Of a stretch of DNA of 5,073 nucleotides, positions 1 through 5,073 are shown piece by piece. The notes below the pieces were generated by a model. That model was not told where the DNA came from and searched no databases. It saw nothing but the letters and a program-made list of their open reading frames with translations. Position numbers and translations under genes: made by a program. The DNA lies in NCBI GenBank assembly GCA_946886245.1, contig CAMPIF010000365.1:1-5073 (forward strand), read 5' to 3'. Positions within the stretch are counted from its first letter, which is position 1, and the number at the start of each line of letters is the position of its first letter. Source of the DNA: Ectopseudomonas composti. GTDB taxonomy: Bacteria > Pseudomonadota > Gammaproteobacteria > Pseudomonadales > Pseudomonadaceae.

Positions 1-1063
1 CCTTCATGGTCAGCAGCATGCGGCGCACGTCCGGATGCACGATGATCGGGTCAGCGGCTTTTTCCGGCGCTTTCGGGCCAGTCAGCGAACGCATCTGCAG
101 ACGCTCGCGAGCGTACTTGATGCCACCCTGGAAGCCGACTTCGGCGTGGGCCAGGCCTTGCAGCGCGGTACCCAGACGAGCGGTGTTCATGAAGGTGAAC
201 ATGCAGTTCAGGCCCTTGTTGGCCGGGCCAATCAGGTAGCCGGTGGCGCCATCGAAGTTCATCACGCAGGTAGCGTTGCCGTGGATACCCATCTTGTGCT
301 CGATGGAGCCACAGGAAACGGCGTTGCGCTCGCCTACACCGCCTTCAGCATTGGGCAGGAACTTCGGCACGATGAACAGCGAAATGCCTTTGGTACCAGC
401 CGGTGCATCGGGCAGGCGGGCCAGAACGATATGGACGATGTTGTCGGCCATGTCGTGCTCGCCAGCGGAAATGAAGATCTTGGTACCGGAGACCTTGTAG
501 CTGCCGTCGGCCTGCGGTTCGGCCTTGGTGCGCAGCATGCCCAGGTCGGTGCCGCAATGCGGCTCGGTCAGGCACATGGTGCCGGTCCACTCGCCGGAAA
601 CCAGTTTGGTCAGGTAGGTGTGCTTCTGCTCGTCGGTGCCGTGAGCACCGATGGTGTTCATCGCGCCATGGCTCAGACCCGGGTACATGCCCCAGGACCA
701 GTTGGCCGAACCGACCATCTCGCTGATGGCCAGGCCGAGGGATTCCGGCAGACCCTGGCCGCCGTGCTCGACGTCATGTGCCAGGCTCGGCCAGCCGCCT
801 TCGACGAACTGCTGATAGGCCTCTTTGAAGCCGGTCGGGGTTTTCACGCCGGATTCGCTCCAGGTGCAACCTTCGGTGTCACCCACACGGTTCAGCGGCG
901 ACAGCACCTGCTCGCAGAACTTGGCGCCTTCTTCGAGGATGGCATCGACCATGTCCGGAGTGGCGTCCTGGCAGCCAGGCAGGCTCTGGTAGTGCGCTTC
1001 ATAACCCAGCAGCTCGTCACGAACGAAACGAATGTCACGCAAGGGGGCCTTGTAGTCAGGCAT
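1..1063 (-). CDS. Acyl-CoA dehydrogenase, FadE-type, 3' end cut by window edge
   Basis: This gene encodes an FAD-dependent acyl-CoA dehydrogenase, the first step of beta-oxidation, which makes trans-2-enoyl-CoA. I see 354 codons with no stop; relatives are about 600 aa, so roughly the last 40% lies beyond the left edge. The start [14 protein letters not shown] is the short N-terminal extension typical of the long bacterial family, and an AGAGG Shine-Dalgarno sequence (1073-1077) sits about 9 nt upstream of the ATG. The alpha-helical N-terminal domain covers about residues 38-157. The family signature [11 protein letters not shown] is at residues 164-174, where flavin and substrate are contacted. 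The beta middle domain follows, with [14 protein letters not shown] and later SIEHKMGI. The segment [13 protein letters not shown] opens the C-terminal helical domain. The catalytic glutamate is expected outside the window and cannot be checked. Position next to the bio cluster matches my recollection of P. aeruginosa PA0506 (fadE1 in some work). Substrate chain length cannot be read from this part. Confidence 0.95.
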   Translation of the reverse strand, partial: MPDYKAPLRDIRFVRDELLGYEAHYQSLPGCQDATPDMVDAILEEGAKFCEQVLSPLNRVGDTEGCTWSESGVKTPTGFKEAYQQFVEGGWPSLAHDVEHGGQGLPESLGLAISEMVGSANWSWGMYPGLSHGAMNTIGAHGTDEQKHTYLTKLVSGEWTGTMCLTEPHCGTDLGMLRTKAEPQADGSYKVSGTKIFISAGEHDMADNIVHIVLARLPDAPAGTKGISLFIVPKFLPNAEGGVGERNAVSCGSIEHKMGIHGNATCVMNFDGATGYLIGPANKGLNCMFTFMNTARLGTALQGLAHAEVGFQGGIKYARERLQMRSLTGPKAPEKAADPIIVHPDVRRMLLTMK

Positions 1064-1102
1064 AACGGTAAACCTCTGCGGTGGATTCCTAGTAGTTGGG
1101 GT

Positions 1103-1137
1103 GACCGTCTTGGCGGTCGCTCTCGGGATCAGTCCCG
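1103..1137 (-). other. Two short hairpins in the acyl-CoA dehydrogenase leader
   Basis: The leader of the acyl-CoA dehydrogenase mRNA can form two small stems. One pairs GACCG (1103-1107) with CGGTC (1114-1118) around a 6-nt loop. The other pairs CGGGA (1124-1128) with TCCCG (1133-1137) around a 4-nt loop. Neither is followed by a U-run, so they do not look like an attenuator. They may simply stabilise the 5' end or be chance in GC-rich DNA. Confidence 0.35.
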
Positions 1138-1170
1138 GCTGCCTGGCCGCGCGGCTGCGACCAAAGCAAT

Positions 1171-1198
1171 CAAACAGGTGTTTGAAACATACGTTTAC
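1171..1198. promoter_or_regulatory. Two abutting PsrA-like operator palindromes
   Basis: The first site is a perfect palindrome, CAAAC-AGGT-GTTTG (1171-1184). The second, GAAAC-ATAC-GTTTA (1184-1197), shares base G1184 with it and is perfect over AAAC/GTTT, with one mismatch at the outer base. Both fit the (G/C)AAAC-N2-4-GTTT(G/C) pattern I know for PsrA, the TetR-family repressor released by long-chain acyl-CoA in Pseudomonas. They lie over the -10 box and probable start site of the acyl-CoA dehydrogenase promoter, as expected for a repressor. Binding by PsrA is inferred from the motif and the target gene's function. Confidence 0.7.
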
Positions 1199-1214
1199 GC
1201 CAACCCCTTGTCAA
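1186..1214 (-). promoter_or_regulatory. Sigma-70 promoter for the acyl-CoA dehydrogenase gene
   Basis: On the minus strand there is a perfect -35 hexamer TTGACA (1209-1214), a 17-bp spacer, and a -10 hexamer TATGTT (1186-1191) that matches 4 of 6 consensus bases. Transcription would start near 1179, giving a leader of about 115 nt before the ATG at 1063. The -35 box lies only about 19 bp past the stop codon of the upstream metalloprotease gene, so the dehydrogenase has its own promoter rather than depending on read-through. Confidence 0.7.
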
Positions 1215-1232
1215 GCGCTGCCAATCGGCCGG

Positions 1233-1970
1233 CTACGCGACCAGATCGATGCGAGGCTCCGGCGCGGGCGCCTCGCCCAGACGCCGATACAGATCAAGAT
1301 TAGGCGCTGGTGGCAGAGCCTGCTGCGACTGCTCGGCGGGCTGCTCATCCGCATCTCTGGCTTCGTCACGCGCCTTGCGCTGTTCGACGGCGCTGATGGC
1401 TTCTTCGCGCCGTTGCTCAGCCAGTTCGACGCGCGCCTGCGCCGCCTGCGCCTGAGCCAGAGCAGCGACACGCAGGTCCTGCGGGGAAGGTTCGATGGGG
1501 GCGAGTGCTGCGCGCAGGACGATTTCCATCTTGCGCAGCGTCGCTTCGGGGTCGTTGGGAACGGGAGCGGTATCGATGCTGACTTCGCCGGAAACGGCGT
1601 AGCGCTGCCCATCAGGGCCGCGCTTGAAACTGTAGGTGGGCGCACCGGCGTATTGTCCGCCCACGGCAGCGTGCGCCTGCTCGTGGGTGCGCACCTCACG
1701 GTCACGCTGCACGAGATCGGCGATTTCCAGTTGCTGCTGGCGCTGCTCGCGGGGGCCTGGTTCAGGCTTGCCTGCAGGCGTCGATGAGTTGGCGTCGCGA
1801 TCCGCCTCCTCTCGCCCGGAGGCAGCGGAATCGGCCTGCTGCTCTTGCGGCGCGGCGACAGGCGCCTGATCGGCGCGGGCAATATCAGGGGAAACATCGG
1901 ACGACAGCGGTCTCGCCGAACTGGCGGACGGCGCGGGAGTGAAAGGTGGCAGGCTACTGCCGATCTGCAT
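1233..1970 (-). CDS. Putative HEQAH metalloprotease, SprA/CJM1_0395-like
   Basis: This 245-aa protein is a predicted zinc metalloprotease of unknown substrate. The core at about residues 85-150 contains EVRTHEQAHAAVGG, in which H96, E97 and H100 form an HExxH-type zinc and catalytic motif. It is followed by GAPTYSFKRGPDGQRYAVSG and EVSIDTAPVPNDPEAT, a conserved block I associate with the SprA-related / 'CJM1_0395 family' proteins. E129 in GEVSID is a candidate third ligand (inference). Residues 1-80 are rich in Ser, Pro, Ala, Gln and Glu and probably disordered. Residues 160-215 are an Ala/Glu/Gln/Arg-rich likely coiled coil. I see no signal peptide or membrane segment, so a cytosolic location or a non-Sec export route is most likely. 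The start is supported by an AGGAGGG Shine-Dalgarno sequence about 5 nt upstream. It follows the 99-aa rod-like gene by 54 nt and may share its transcript. Activity is unproven. Confidence 0.8.
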   Translation of the reverse strand: MQIGSSLPPFTPAPSASSARPLSSDVSPDIARADQAPVAAPQEQQADSAASGREEADRDANSSTPAGKPEPGPREQRQQQLEIADLVQRDREVRTHEQAHAAVGGQYAGAPTYSFKRGPDGQRYAVSGEVSIDTAPVPNDPEATLRKMEIVLRAALAPIEPSPQDLRVAALAQAQAAQARVELAEQRREEAISAVEQRKARDEARDADEQPAEQSQQALPPAPNLDLYRRLGEAPAPEPRIDLVA

Positions 1971-1993
1971 GAGCGCCCTCCTGCCCCGCCGCT

Positions 1994-2011
1994 GGCCGCA
2001 TTCGCGCGGCC
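1994..2011. repeat. GC-rich inverted repeat between the two small genes
   Basis: GGCCGC (1994-1999) and GCGGCC (2006-2011) can form a 6-bp stem with a 6-nt loop in the gap between the 99-aa gene and the metalloprotease gene. No U-run follows on the minus strand, so it is not a standard intrinsic terminator. It might affect transcript stability, or be chance in GC-rich DNA. Confidence 0.35.
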
Positions 2012-2024
2012 GGGGTGAGACGAC

Positions 2025-2324
2025 TTAAGCGCGGGTATCGATCAGGGTGCCTAGCACCTCGTCGGCCGTGTCGACGACGCGCGCATTGGCGCGCACTTCG
2101 TTTTCACCGACGCGCAACGCAACGAGGCTTTCGGTCAGATCGGGACGGCTACGCTCGGCAACCTCTGAGCTCGGGTTGACCTGATTCTGCGGCGGTGTCT
2201 GCGTCGCCTGCTGCGAAGGATTGATGGTGTTGCTGGCGATATCAGCGGCTGCCTGTTCGACACGGCGTTGCCCGGCCTGAATACCGTTCAAACCCGAACT
2301 GAATGCATTGGTGGAGATTTCCAT
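2025..2324 (-). CDS. Small flagellar rod/hook D0-like protein
   Basis: This 99-aa protein looks like the two ends of a flagellar axial protein joined by a short linker. Residues 1-34 (FSSGLNGIQAGQRRVEQAA, then ADIASNTI) resemble the N-terminal D0 helix of the rod, hook and hook-associated family, which ends in an 'A-N/S-N' turn. Residues 62-99 (LTESLVALRVGENEVRAN, then ARVVDTADEVLGTLID) resemble the C-terminal D0 helix of FlgC/FlgG, with the 'AN-x-x-V-x-x-TA-D-x-M/V-L' pattern. Residues 35-61 are a Gln/Pro/Asn-rich linker in place of the D1 domain. The start is supported by an AGGGGG Shine-Dalgarno sequence 6 nt upstream of the ATG. No flagellar structural genes are nearby. The similarity is judged by eye; the role, such as a rod accessory or an export substrate, is unknown. 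The gene lies 99 nt past bioD and 54 nt before the metalloprotease gene. Confidence 0.8.
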   Translation of the reverse strand: MEISTNAFSSGLNGIQAGQRRVEQAAADIASNTINPSQQATQTPPQNQVNPSSEVAERSRPDLTESLVALRVGENEVRANARVVDTADEVLGTLIDTRA

Positions 2325-2381
2325 CGGCAGCCCCCTGAGGGATGTAAAACCTGACAGCGAGCATTGAAGCAGAAAACGGCT

Positions 2382-2420
2382 AAAAAACGTACAGGCAAAA
2401 GGCTATTGTCCCTTTACTGT
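2382..2420 (-). terminator. Imperfect terminator-like hairpin after bioD
   Basis: On the minus strand, a few bases after the tandem TAA stops of bioD, ACAG and AAAGG (2411-2420, with one unpaired base) can pair with CCTTT and CTGT (2391-2402, with a 3-nt bulge) across an 8-nt loop. A run of six T lies three bases beyond the stem (2382-2387). The stem is weak and interrupted, so termination of the bio operon here would probably be partial. This is the only terminator candidate I see in the window. Confidence 0.35.
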
Positions 2421-2423
2421 TTA

Positions 2424-3110
2424 TTACCAGTCTGCCAGCAACTCGAGATTGAGGTGCTCCGCCACCGCCGCGGCCGTCGCGTTGCCCAGGTGCGGCACAC
2501 GCCCCAGGCACGGCGCTGGCAGCCGCTCGCTGAGGGTGGCGAGATTGTCCTCCAGGCGCGAGGTCTTCGGCTCGACGATATTGGCCACCCAGCCGGCCAG
2601 CCTGAGCCCGTCGCACTCGATGGCTTCGGCACTGAGCAGCGCATGGTTGATGCAACCCAGGCGCACACCCACCACCAGAATCACCGGGATGCCCAGCGCC
2701 ATGGCCAGGTCTGACAGGTTTTCCTCGCCGGCCAGCGGCACGCGCCAGCCGCCTGCGCCCTCCACCAGCGAGAAGTCCGCGCCCTTGCCCAGAATCGCCC
2801 GTACCGGCGGCAGCAGGCTGGCAACATCCAGTTTGACGCCCACTTCGCGTGCCGCCAGGTGCGGGGCAATGGCCGGCTCGAAGGCCAGTGGGTTGACCTC
2901 CTCATAGCGCAGCGGCAACGAACACTGGGCGAGCAAGGCCAGCGCGTCGTCGTTGCGCAATCCGTCGGCGGTTCGCATGCAACCGGAAGCGACCGGCTTG
3001 GCCGCTGCGGTGCTCAGCCCACGCTGGCGCGCCGCATGCAGCAGGCCAGCGGCGATGGTGGTCTTGCCGATTTCGGTGTCCGTTCCGGTGACGAAGTAGG
3101 CTTGGGTCAT
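2424..3110 (-). CDS. bioD: ATP-dependent dethiobiotin synthetase BioD
   Basis: BioD (228 aa) catalyses the ATP- and CO2-dependent closure of the ureido ring of 7,8-diaminopelargonic acid to dethiobiotin, the penultimate step of biotin synthesis in the cytoplasm. Visible family motifs are the P-loop GTDTEIGKTT (residues 9-18, K16), the substrate/phosphate lysine in AKPVASG (K38), NDDAL with D54/D55, and the metal/ATP-site acid in VEGAGGW (E117), followed by VPL. The segment VVGVRLGCINHALL (147-159) is also typical. I start the protein at MTQAYFVTGTD because this places the P-loop at its usual distance from the N terminus and a GGGGGA Shine-Dalgarno sequence lies 4 nt upstream. A start 19 codons further upstream (3167) would be translated from the REP element and is rejected. 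It ends in tandem stops TAA TAA. It is the last bio gene of the cluster, 59 nt after bioC. Confidence 0.97.
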   Translation of the reverse strand: MTQAYFVTGTDTEIGKTTIAAGLLHAARQRGLSTAAAKPVASGCMRTADGLRNDDALALLAQCSLPLRYEEVNPLAFEPAIAPHLAAREVGVKLDVASLLPPVRAILGKGADFSLVEGAGGWRVPLAGEENLSDLAMALGIPVILVVGVRLGCINHALLSAEAIECDGLRLAGWVANIVEPKTSRLEDNLATLSERLPAPCLGRVPHLGNATAAAVAEHLNLELLADW

Positions 3111-3114
3111 CTGG

Positions 3115-3120
3115 TCCCCC
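3115..3120 (-). promoter_or_regulatory. bioD ribosome-binding site, possibly masked
   Basis: GGGGGA lies 4 nt before the bioD ATG at 3110 and decides the start. The same bases can pair with the TCCC just upstream in the mRNA (3123-3126, the edge of the REP-like element), giving a 4-bp stem with a 4-nt loop that would hide part of the site. The masking is inference from pairing only. Confidence 0.5.
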
Positions 3121-3165
3121 GTGGGAGCGAGCGCTGCTCGCGAAGCTTGTTGGCGAGCGAGGCTC
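3121..3165. repeat. REP-like palindromic element between bioC and bioD
   Basis: The plus strand begins GTGGGAGCGAGC (3121-3132), then gct, then GCTCGCGAAG (3136-3145). GCGAGC and GCTCGC form a 6-bp stem with a 3-nt loop. This closely follows the Pseudomonas extragenic REP pattern as I remember it, GTGGGAGCGAGC-TT-GCTCGCGAAG. A second GCGAGC at 3153-3158 offers alternative pairing with GCTCGC (3136-3141), and GAGC-gag-GCTC (3155-3165) could form a small extra stem. The element fills the only real gap between bio genes here. Such elements are usually mobilised by RAYT transposases; none is in this window. Confidence 0.7.
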
Positions 3166-3169
3166 ATGC

Positions 3170-4021
3170 CTATGAAGGTTTCTGCAGCACGCCGTACACC
3201 ACCTGGTAGGTCGCCGGCAGCCCTTGCGGCTGACGAAAACGCTCATAGGCCTCGATCAGCGCGCGAATGCGTGAGCGTCCGGTCAATCCACCTGGTCGCC
3301 CCGGATTGAGGTTGTGCGCGCCGAGGTCCTTGAGCGAGGTGGTCAGGCTGCGCAGATCCGCGAAGTGCAGCACCTCGGCCTGGCGCTGCAGTGTCAGCGG
3401 CTGCAGGTCGCTGGCCGCACATATCTGCTGGTAATCCTCGAAGCGGCGAAAGCGATTGACGTGGACGAAACCATCGACCGCCAGCCAGCTGTCACGCAGC
3501 TCCTGCAGGGTGCCGACGCACAGGCTGGAAAACCCCAGCACACCACCGGGGCGCAACACCCGCTGCGCTTCGCTCAGCACGCGCGGGAAATCGGCACACC
3601 ATTGCAGTGCCAGGCTGGAGAACAGCAGGTCGACGCTGTCGCTTTGCAGCGGCAGGGCTTCGGCATCACCAGCGATGAAATGAGCAGCGCCACCATGAGG
3701 CCTGGCGTGACGCAGCATGCCTTCGGCGATATCCACAGCCAGTCCTTCGCCTTGTGCATAACGCTCGGCCAGGGTGCGGGTGAAATAGCCCGTGCCGCAG
3801 CCCAGGTCCAGCCAACGATGCGGCTGCAGCGAGGCCGGCAAACGCGCCAGCAGCTGGGTGCCGACATTGCGCTGCAACTCGGCCACGGCATCGTAGCTCT
3901 CTGCCGCGCGGGAAAACGACGCGGCGACCTGACGCTTGTCCGGTAGGACCGCATCACCGTAGGGTGCGCCGTGCGCACCAAGGGATTGGTAAAGCGGGTC
4001 CGTACCACGCAGCTCAGACAT
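3170..4021 (-). CDS. bioC: Malonyl-ACP O-methyltransferase BioC
   Basis: BioC (283 aa from the chosen start) transfers a methyl group from S-adenosylmethionine to the free carboxyl of malonyl-ACP, so that the ester can be elongated by fatty-acid synthesis to pimeloyl-ACP methyl ester. The N-terminal segment [17 protein letters not shown] (about 28-44) is characteristic of BioC. The class I methyltransferase fold follows: SAM motif [11 protein letters not shown] (71-80), the acidic residue in AVDIAEGML (D97), GDAEALPL (118-125), and the motif-III-like [13 protein letters not shown] (about 155-167). The C-terminal KDLGAHN (about 231-237) and RPGGLTGR (about 242-249) are also typical of the family. 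Two consecutive ATGs occur (4024 and 4021); the second has the better spacing (6 nt) from GAGG at 4028-4031. With that start it overlaps the bioH stop by 8 nt (ATGTCTGA). It is followed by a REP-like element before bioD. Confidence 0.96.
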   Translation of the reverse strand: MSELRGTDPLYQSLGAHGAPYGDAVLPDKRQVAASFSRAAESYDAVAELQRNVGTQLLARLPASLQPHRWLDLGCGTGYFTRTLAERYAQGEGLAVDIAEGMLRHARPHGGAAHFIAGDAEALPLQSDSVDLLFSSLALQWCADFPRVLSEAQRVLRPGGVLGFSSLCVGTLQELRDSWLAVDGFVHVNRFRRFEDYQQICAASDLQPLTLQRQAEVLHFADLRSLTTSLKDLGAHNLNPGRPGGLTGRSRIRALIEAYERFRQPQGLPATYQVVYGVLQKPS

Positions 4022-4736
4022 CATTGGCCTCGCAGATGAAATCGAACATCAAGGCCGCCAGAGCATCCGCCTGGTCAAGTACGAAGGCGTGACCACAATC
4101 TTCCAGCACGCCCACCTCACCCCTTGGCAACAGCGCCAGCAGCGCATCACCCGCCGCAGCCGGCACCAGCGCATCCTGCTCGGCCAGCAGGTGCAATTGC
4201 GGCCCGGTGAAAGCCGCCAGCGCCACGCGATTGTCGAGAGTCGCCAGCAAGCGCAGCCCGGCCAGCAAGGATGGCTCGTCGCTGGACGCCAGATGGTTCT
4301 GCAGCTGTCGTGACAGGCCGCGTGTGTCGGCGCTGCCCTGGGCACAGAGCATGGCGAAGCGCTTGAGGGTCGCGCCAGCATTCGCCTGGCAGTCCTGATA
4401 GAAGGCTGCGTAGGTCTGCGCCGGCATCGCCCGCGGCCAGGCATCGCTGGCGACGAAACAGGCGTTGCTGGCCAGAGTGATCAGGCCACGGCAGCGCTCG
4501 CCACGACGTGCCGCCAGGGCAGCGGCCAACATGCCGCCGAGCGACCAGCCGGCCAGCCAGCAATCATGCGGCAAGCGCGTATCCAGCTCGTCGAGCCAAT
4601 CGGCCGCCGCCGCACTGCGCAGTCGCGGCAGGGCCGGCACCTGCACCTGCAGATCGCCCCCCAGCGCCTCGGCCAACGGCTGCAGCAAGGCGCCGTCCAG
4701 ACCCCAGCCCGGCAACAGAATCAGCGTCTCACGCAT
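4014..4736 (-). CDS. bioH: Pimeloyl-ACP methyl ester carboxylesterase BioH
   Basis: BioH (240 aa) is a cytoplasmic alpha/beta hydrolase that cleaves the methyl ester of pimeloyl-ACP methyl ester, ending the elongation disguised by BioC and releasing pimeloyl-ACP for BioF. The protein starts [15 protein letters not shown], with the oxyanion-region tryptophan W11. The nucleophile elbow is GWSLGG (63-68, S65), the acid is in AEQDALVP (D188), and the histidine is in CGHAFVL (H216), so the catalytic triad is complete. A helical lid lies at about 105-165. The start at 4736 gives a normal-length protein and an 8-nt overlap with the bioF stop (ATGCGTGA). The Shine-Dalgarno sequence is weak (AGGTG further upstream), which suggests coupling to bioF translation. 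An upstream start at 4796 would add 20 unrelated residues read from bioF sequence in another frame. It overlaps bioC by 8 nt at its 3' end. Confidence 0.96.
   Translation of the reverse strand: MRETLILLPGWGLDGALLQPLAEALGGDLQVQVPALPRLRSAAAADWLDELDTRLPHDCWLAGWSLGGMLAAALAARRGERCRGLITLASNACFVASDAWPRAMPAQTYAAFYQDCQANAGATLKRFAMLCAQGSADTRGLSRQLQNHLASSDEPSLLAGLRLLATLDNRVALAAFTGPQLHLLAEQDALVPAAAGDALLALLPRGEVGVLEDCGHAFVLDQADALAALMFDFICEANDV
4028..4031 (-). promoter_or_regulatory. bioC ribosome-binding site, start-deciding
   Basis: GAGG on the minus strand lies 3 nt from the first and 6 nt from the second of two consecutive ATGs (4024, 4021), inside the end of bioH. Spacing favours the second ATG; the difference is one methionine. 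Confidence 0.55.
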
Positions 4737-5073
4737 CGGTCTGCACCTGCGGCCAGCACTCGGCCAGCGCGTCGAGCAACAGCTCGAGCTGCGCATCGCT
4801 GTGCGCAGCGGACAGCGTCACGCGCAAGCGGGCACTGCCAGCCGGTACGGTCGGCGGGCGGATGGCGCCCACCAGCAGGCCGCGATCCTTGAGCAGGGCA
4901 GAGAGTTTCAGCGCCCGCGCGCTGTCACCCACCAGGATCGGCTGAATCGGCGTGGGGCTGTCCATCAGGCTCAGGCCGATCTCGGCGGCGCCCTGGCGAA
5001 AGCGTGCGATCAACCGGTGCAGGTGCTCGCGACGCCAGCTTTCGCTGCGCAGCAGCTCCAGGCTCTTCAAGGT
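4729..5073 (-). CDS. bioF: 8-amino-7-oxononanoate synthase BioF, C-terminal part
   Basis: Only the last 114 residues are visible; full-length BioF is about 385-390 aa, so the start, the PLP lysine and most of the active site lie off the right edge. BioF is a PLP enzyme that condenses pimeloyl-ACP (or -CoA) with L-alanine to 8-amino-7-oxononanoate. The visible part is the C-terminal small domain of the alpha-oxoamine synthases. It contains [19 protein letters not shown], then [27 protein letters not shown] and [13 protein letters not shown]. The arginine in [11 protein letters not shown] corresponds to the conserved substrate-contact arginine of the family. The TGA stop (4729-4731) lies within the start of bioH, an 8-nt overlap. 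No internal ATG start is claimed; the first visible in-frame leucine (TTG) is simply inside the gene. Confidence 0.96.
   Translation of the reverse strand, partial: TLKSLELLRSESWRREHLHRLIARFRQGAAEIGLSLMDSPTPIQPILVGDSARALKLSALLKDRGLLVGAIRPPTVPAGSARLRVTLSAAHSDAQLELLLDALAECWPQVQTDA

Noticed and set aside
1103..1137. Transcription attenuator in the dehydrogenase leader.
   Set aside because: The two hairpins are short and neither is followed by a U-run; no leader peptide or mutually exclusive pairing was seen.
35..1303. A 422-codon open frame on the plus strand.
   Set aside because: It lies antisense to the acyl-CoA dehydrogenase, whose protein has clear family motifs. The plus-strand translation shows no recognisable domain, and long antisense frames are common in GC-rich DNA.
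1101..1897. Plus-strand frame 1101-1787 and an alternative minus-strand frame 1211-1897.
   Set aside because: Both are shadows of the metalloprotease gene, which has the HEQAH motif and a strong Shine-Dalgarno sequence. The shadow translations are Arg/Ser-rich low complexity and the plus-strand one also runs through the promoter region.
1994..2011. Intrinsic terminator after the 99-aa gene.
   Set aside because: The stem is good but no T-run follows on the coding strand, so it was listed only as an inverted repeat.
3314..3946. A 210-codon plus-strand frame opposite bioC.
   Set aside because: It is the mirror of the BioC coding frame, with no recognisable domain.
4737..4796. Upstream start for BioH adding 20 residues.
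   Set aside because: The added residues are read from bioF in another frame (Ser/Cys/Arg-rich) and push LLPGWG away from the N terminus. The ATG at 4736 gives the family length.
1..5073. Mobile element, phage, CRISPR, toxin-antitoxin or defence genes.
   Set aside because: No transposase, integrase, regular spaced repeat array or such protein motif was seen on either strand. Apart from the REP-like element, the region is ordinary chromosomal sequence of even GC content.

Overview
The window reads as a GC-rich Pseudomonas (sensu lato) chromosome segment. Every gene I can support lies on the minus strand, so transcription runs from right to left. The genus call rests on three things: the gene order bioF-bioH-bioC-bioD followed downstream by a large acyl-CoA dehydrogenase (the arrangement I recall around PA0501-PA0506 of P. 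aeruginosa), the protein sequences themselves, and a Pseudomonas-type REP palindrome. No sequence search was run.

Right part (about 2424-5073): the late biotin operon. It holds the 3' end of bioF (cut by the right edge), then complete bioH, bioC and bioD. BioC methylates malonyl-ACP so it can enter fatty-acid synthesis, and BioH removes the methyl group from pimeloyl-ACP methyl ester. BioF condenses pimeloyl-ACP with alanine to KAPA, and BioD closes the ureido ring to give dethiobiotin. bioF/bioH and bioH/bioC each overlap by 8 nt (ATG-NN-TGA), which suggests translational coupling. bioC and bioD are instead separated by 59 nt carrying a REP-like palindrome next to the bioD ribosome-binding site. 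bioB and bioA are not in the window; bioB would be expected just off the right edge.

Middle (about 1233-2423): two small poorly characterised genes in the same direction. The first encodes a 99-aa protein whose two ends resemble the D0 helices of flagellar rod/hook proteins, with no D1 domain between them. The second encodes a 245-aa HEQAH-containing predicted metalloprotease of the SprA/CJM1_0395 type, with low-complexity flanks. An imperfect terminator-like hairpin follows bioD.

Left part (1-1232): the first 354 codons of a long FadE-type acyl-CoA dehydrogenase with its control region. A consensus-like sigma-70 promoter (TTGACA, 17 bp, TATGTT) has its -10 box and probable start site covered by two abutting CAAAC/GTTTG-type palindromes of the kind bound by the fatty-acid-responsive repressor PsrA. 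The leader can form two short hairpins.

Most of the window is well-known core metabolism. I see no convincing new multi-gene system. The parts most worth a second look are the mini-rod protein and metalloprotease pair, the overlapping PsrA-like operators, and the REP element beside the bioD ribosome-binding site. There is no rRNA, tRNA, CRISPR array, insertion sequence or phage gene that I can recognise, and no plus-strand gene I would support.
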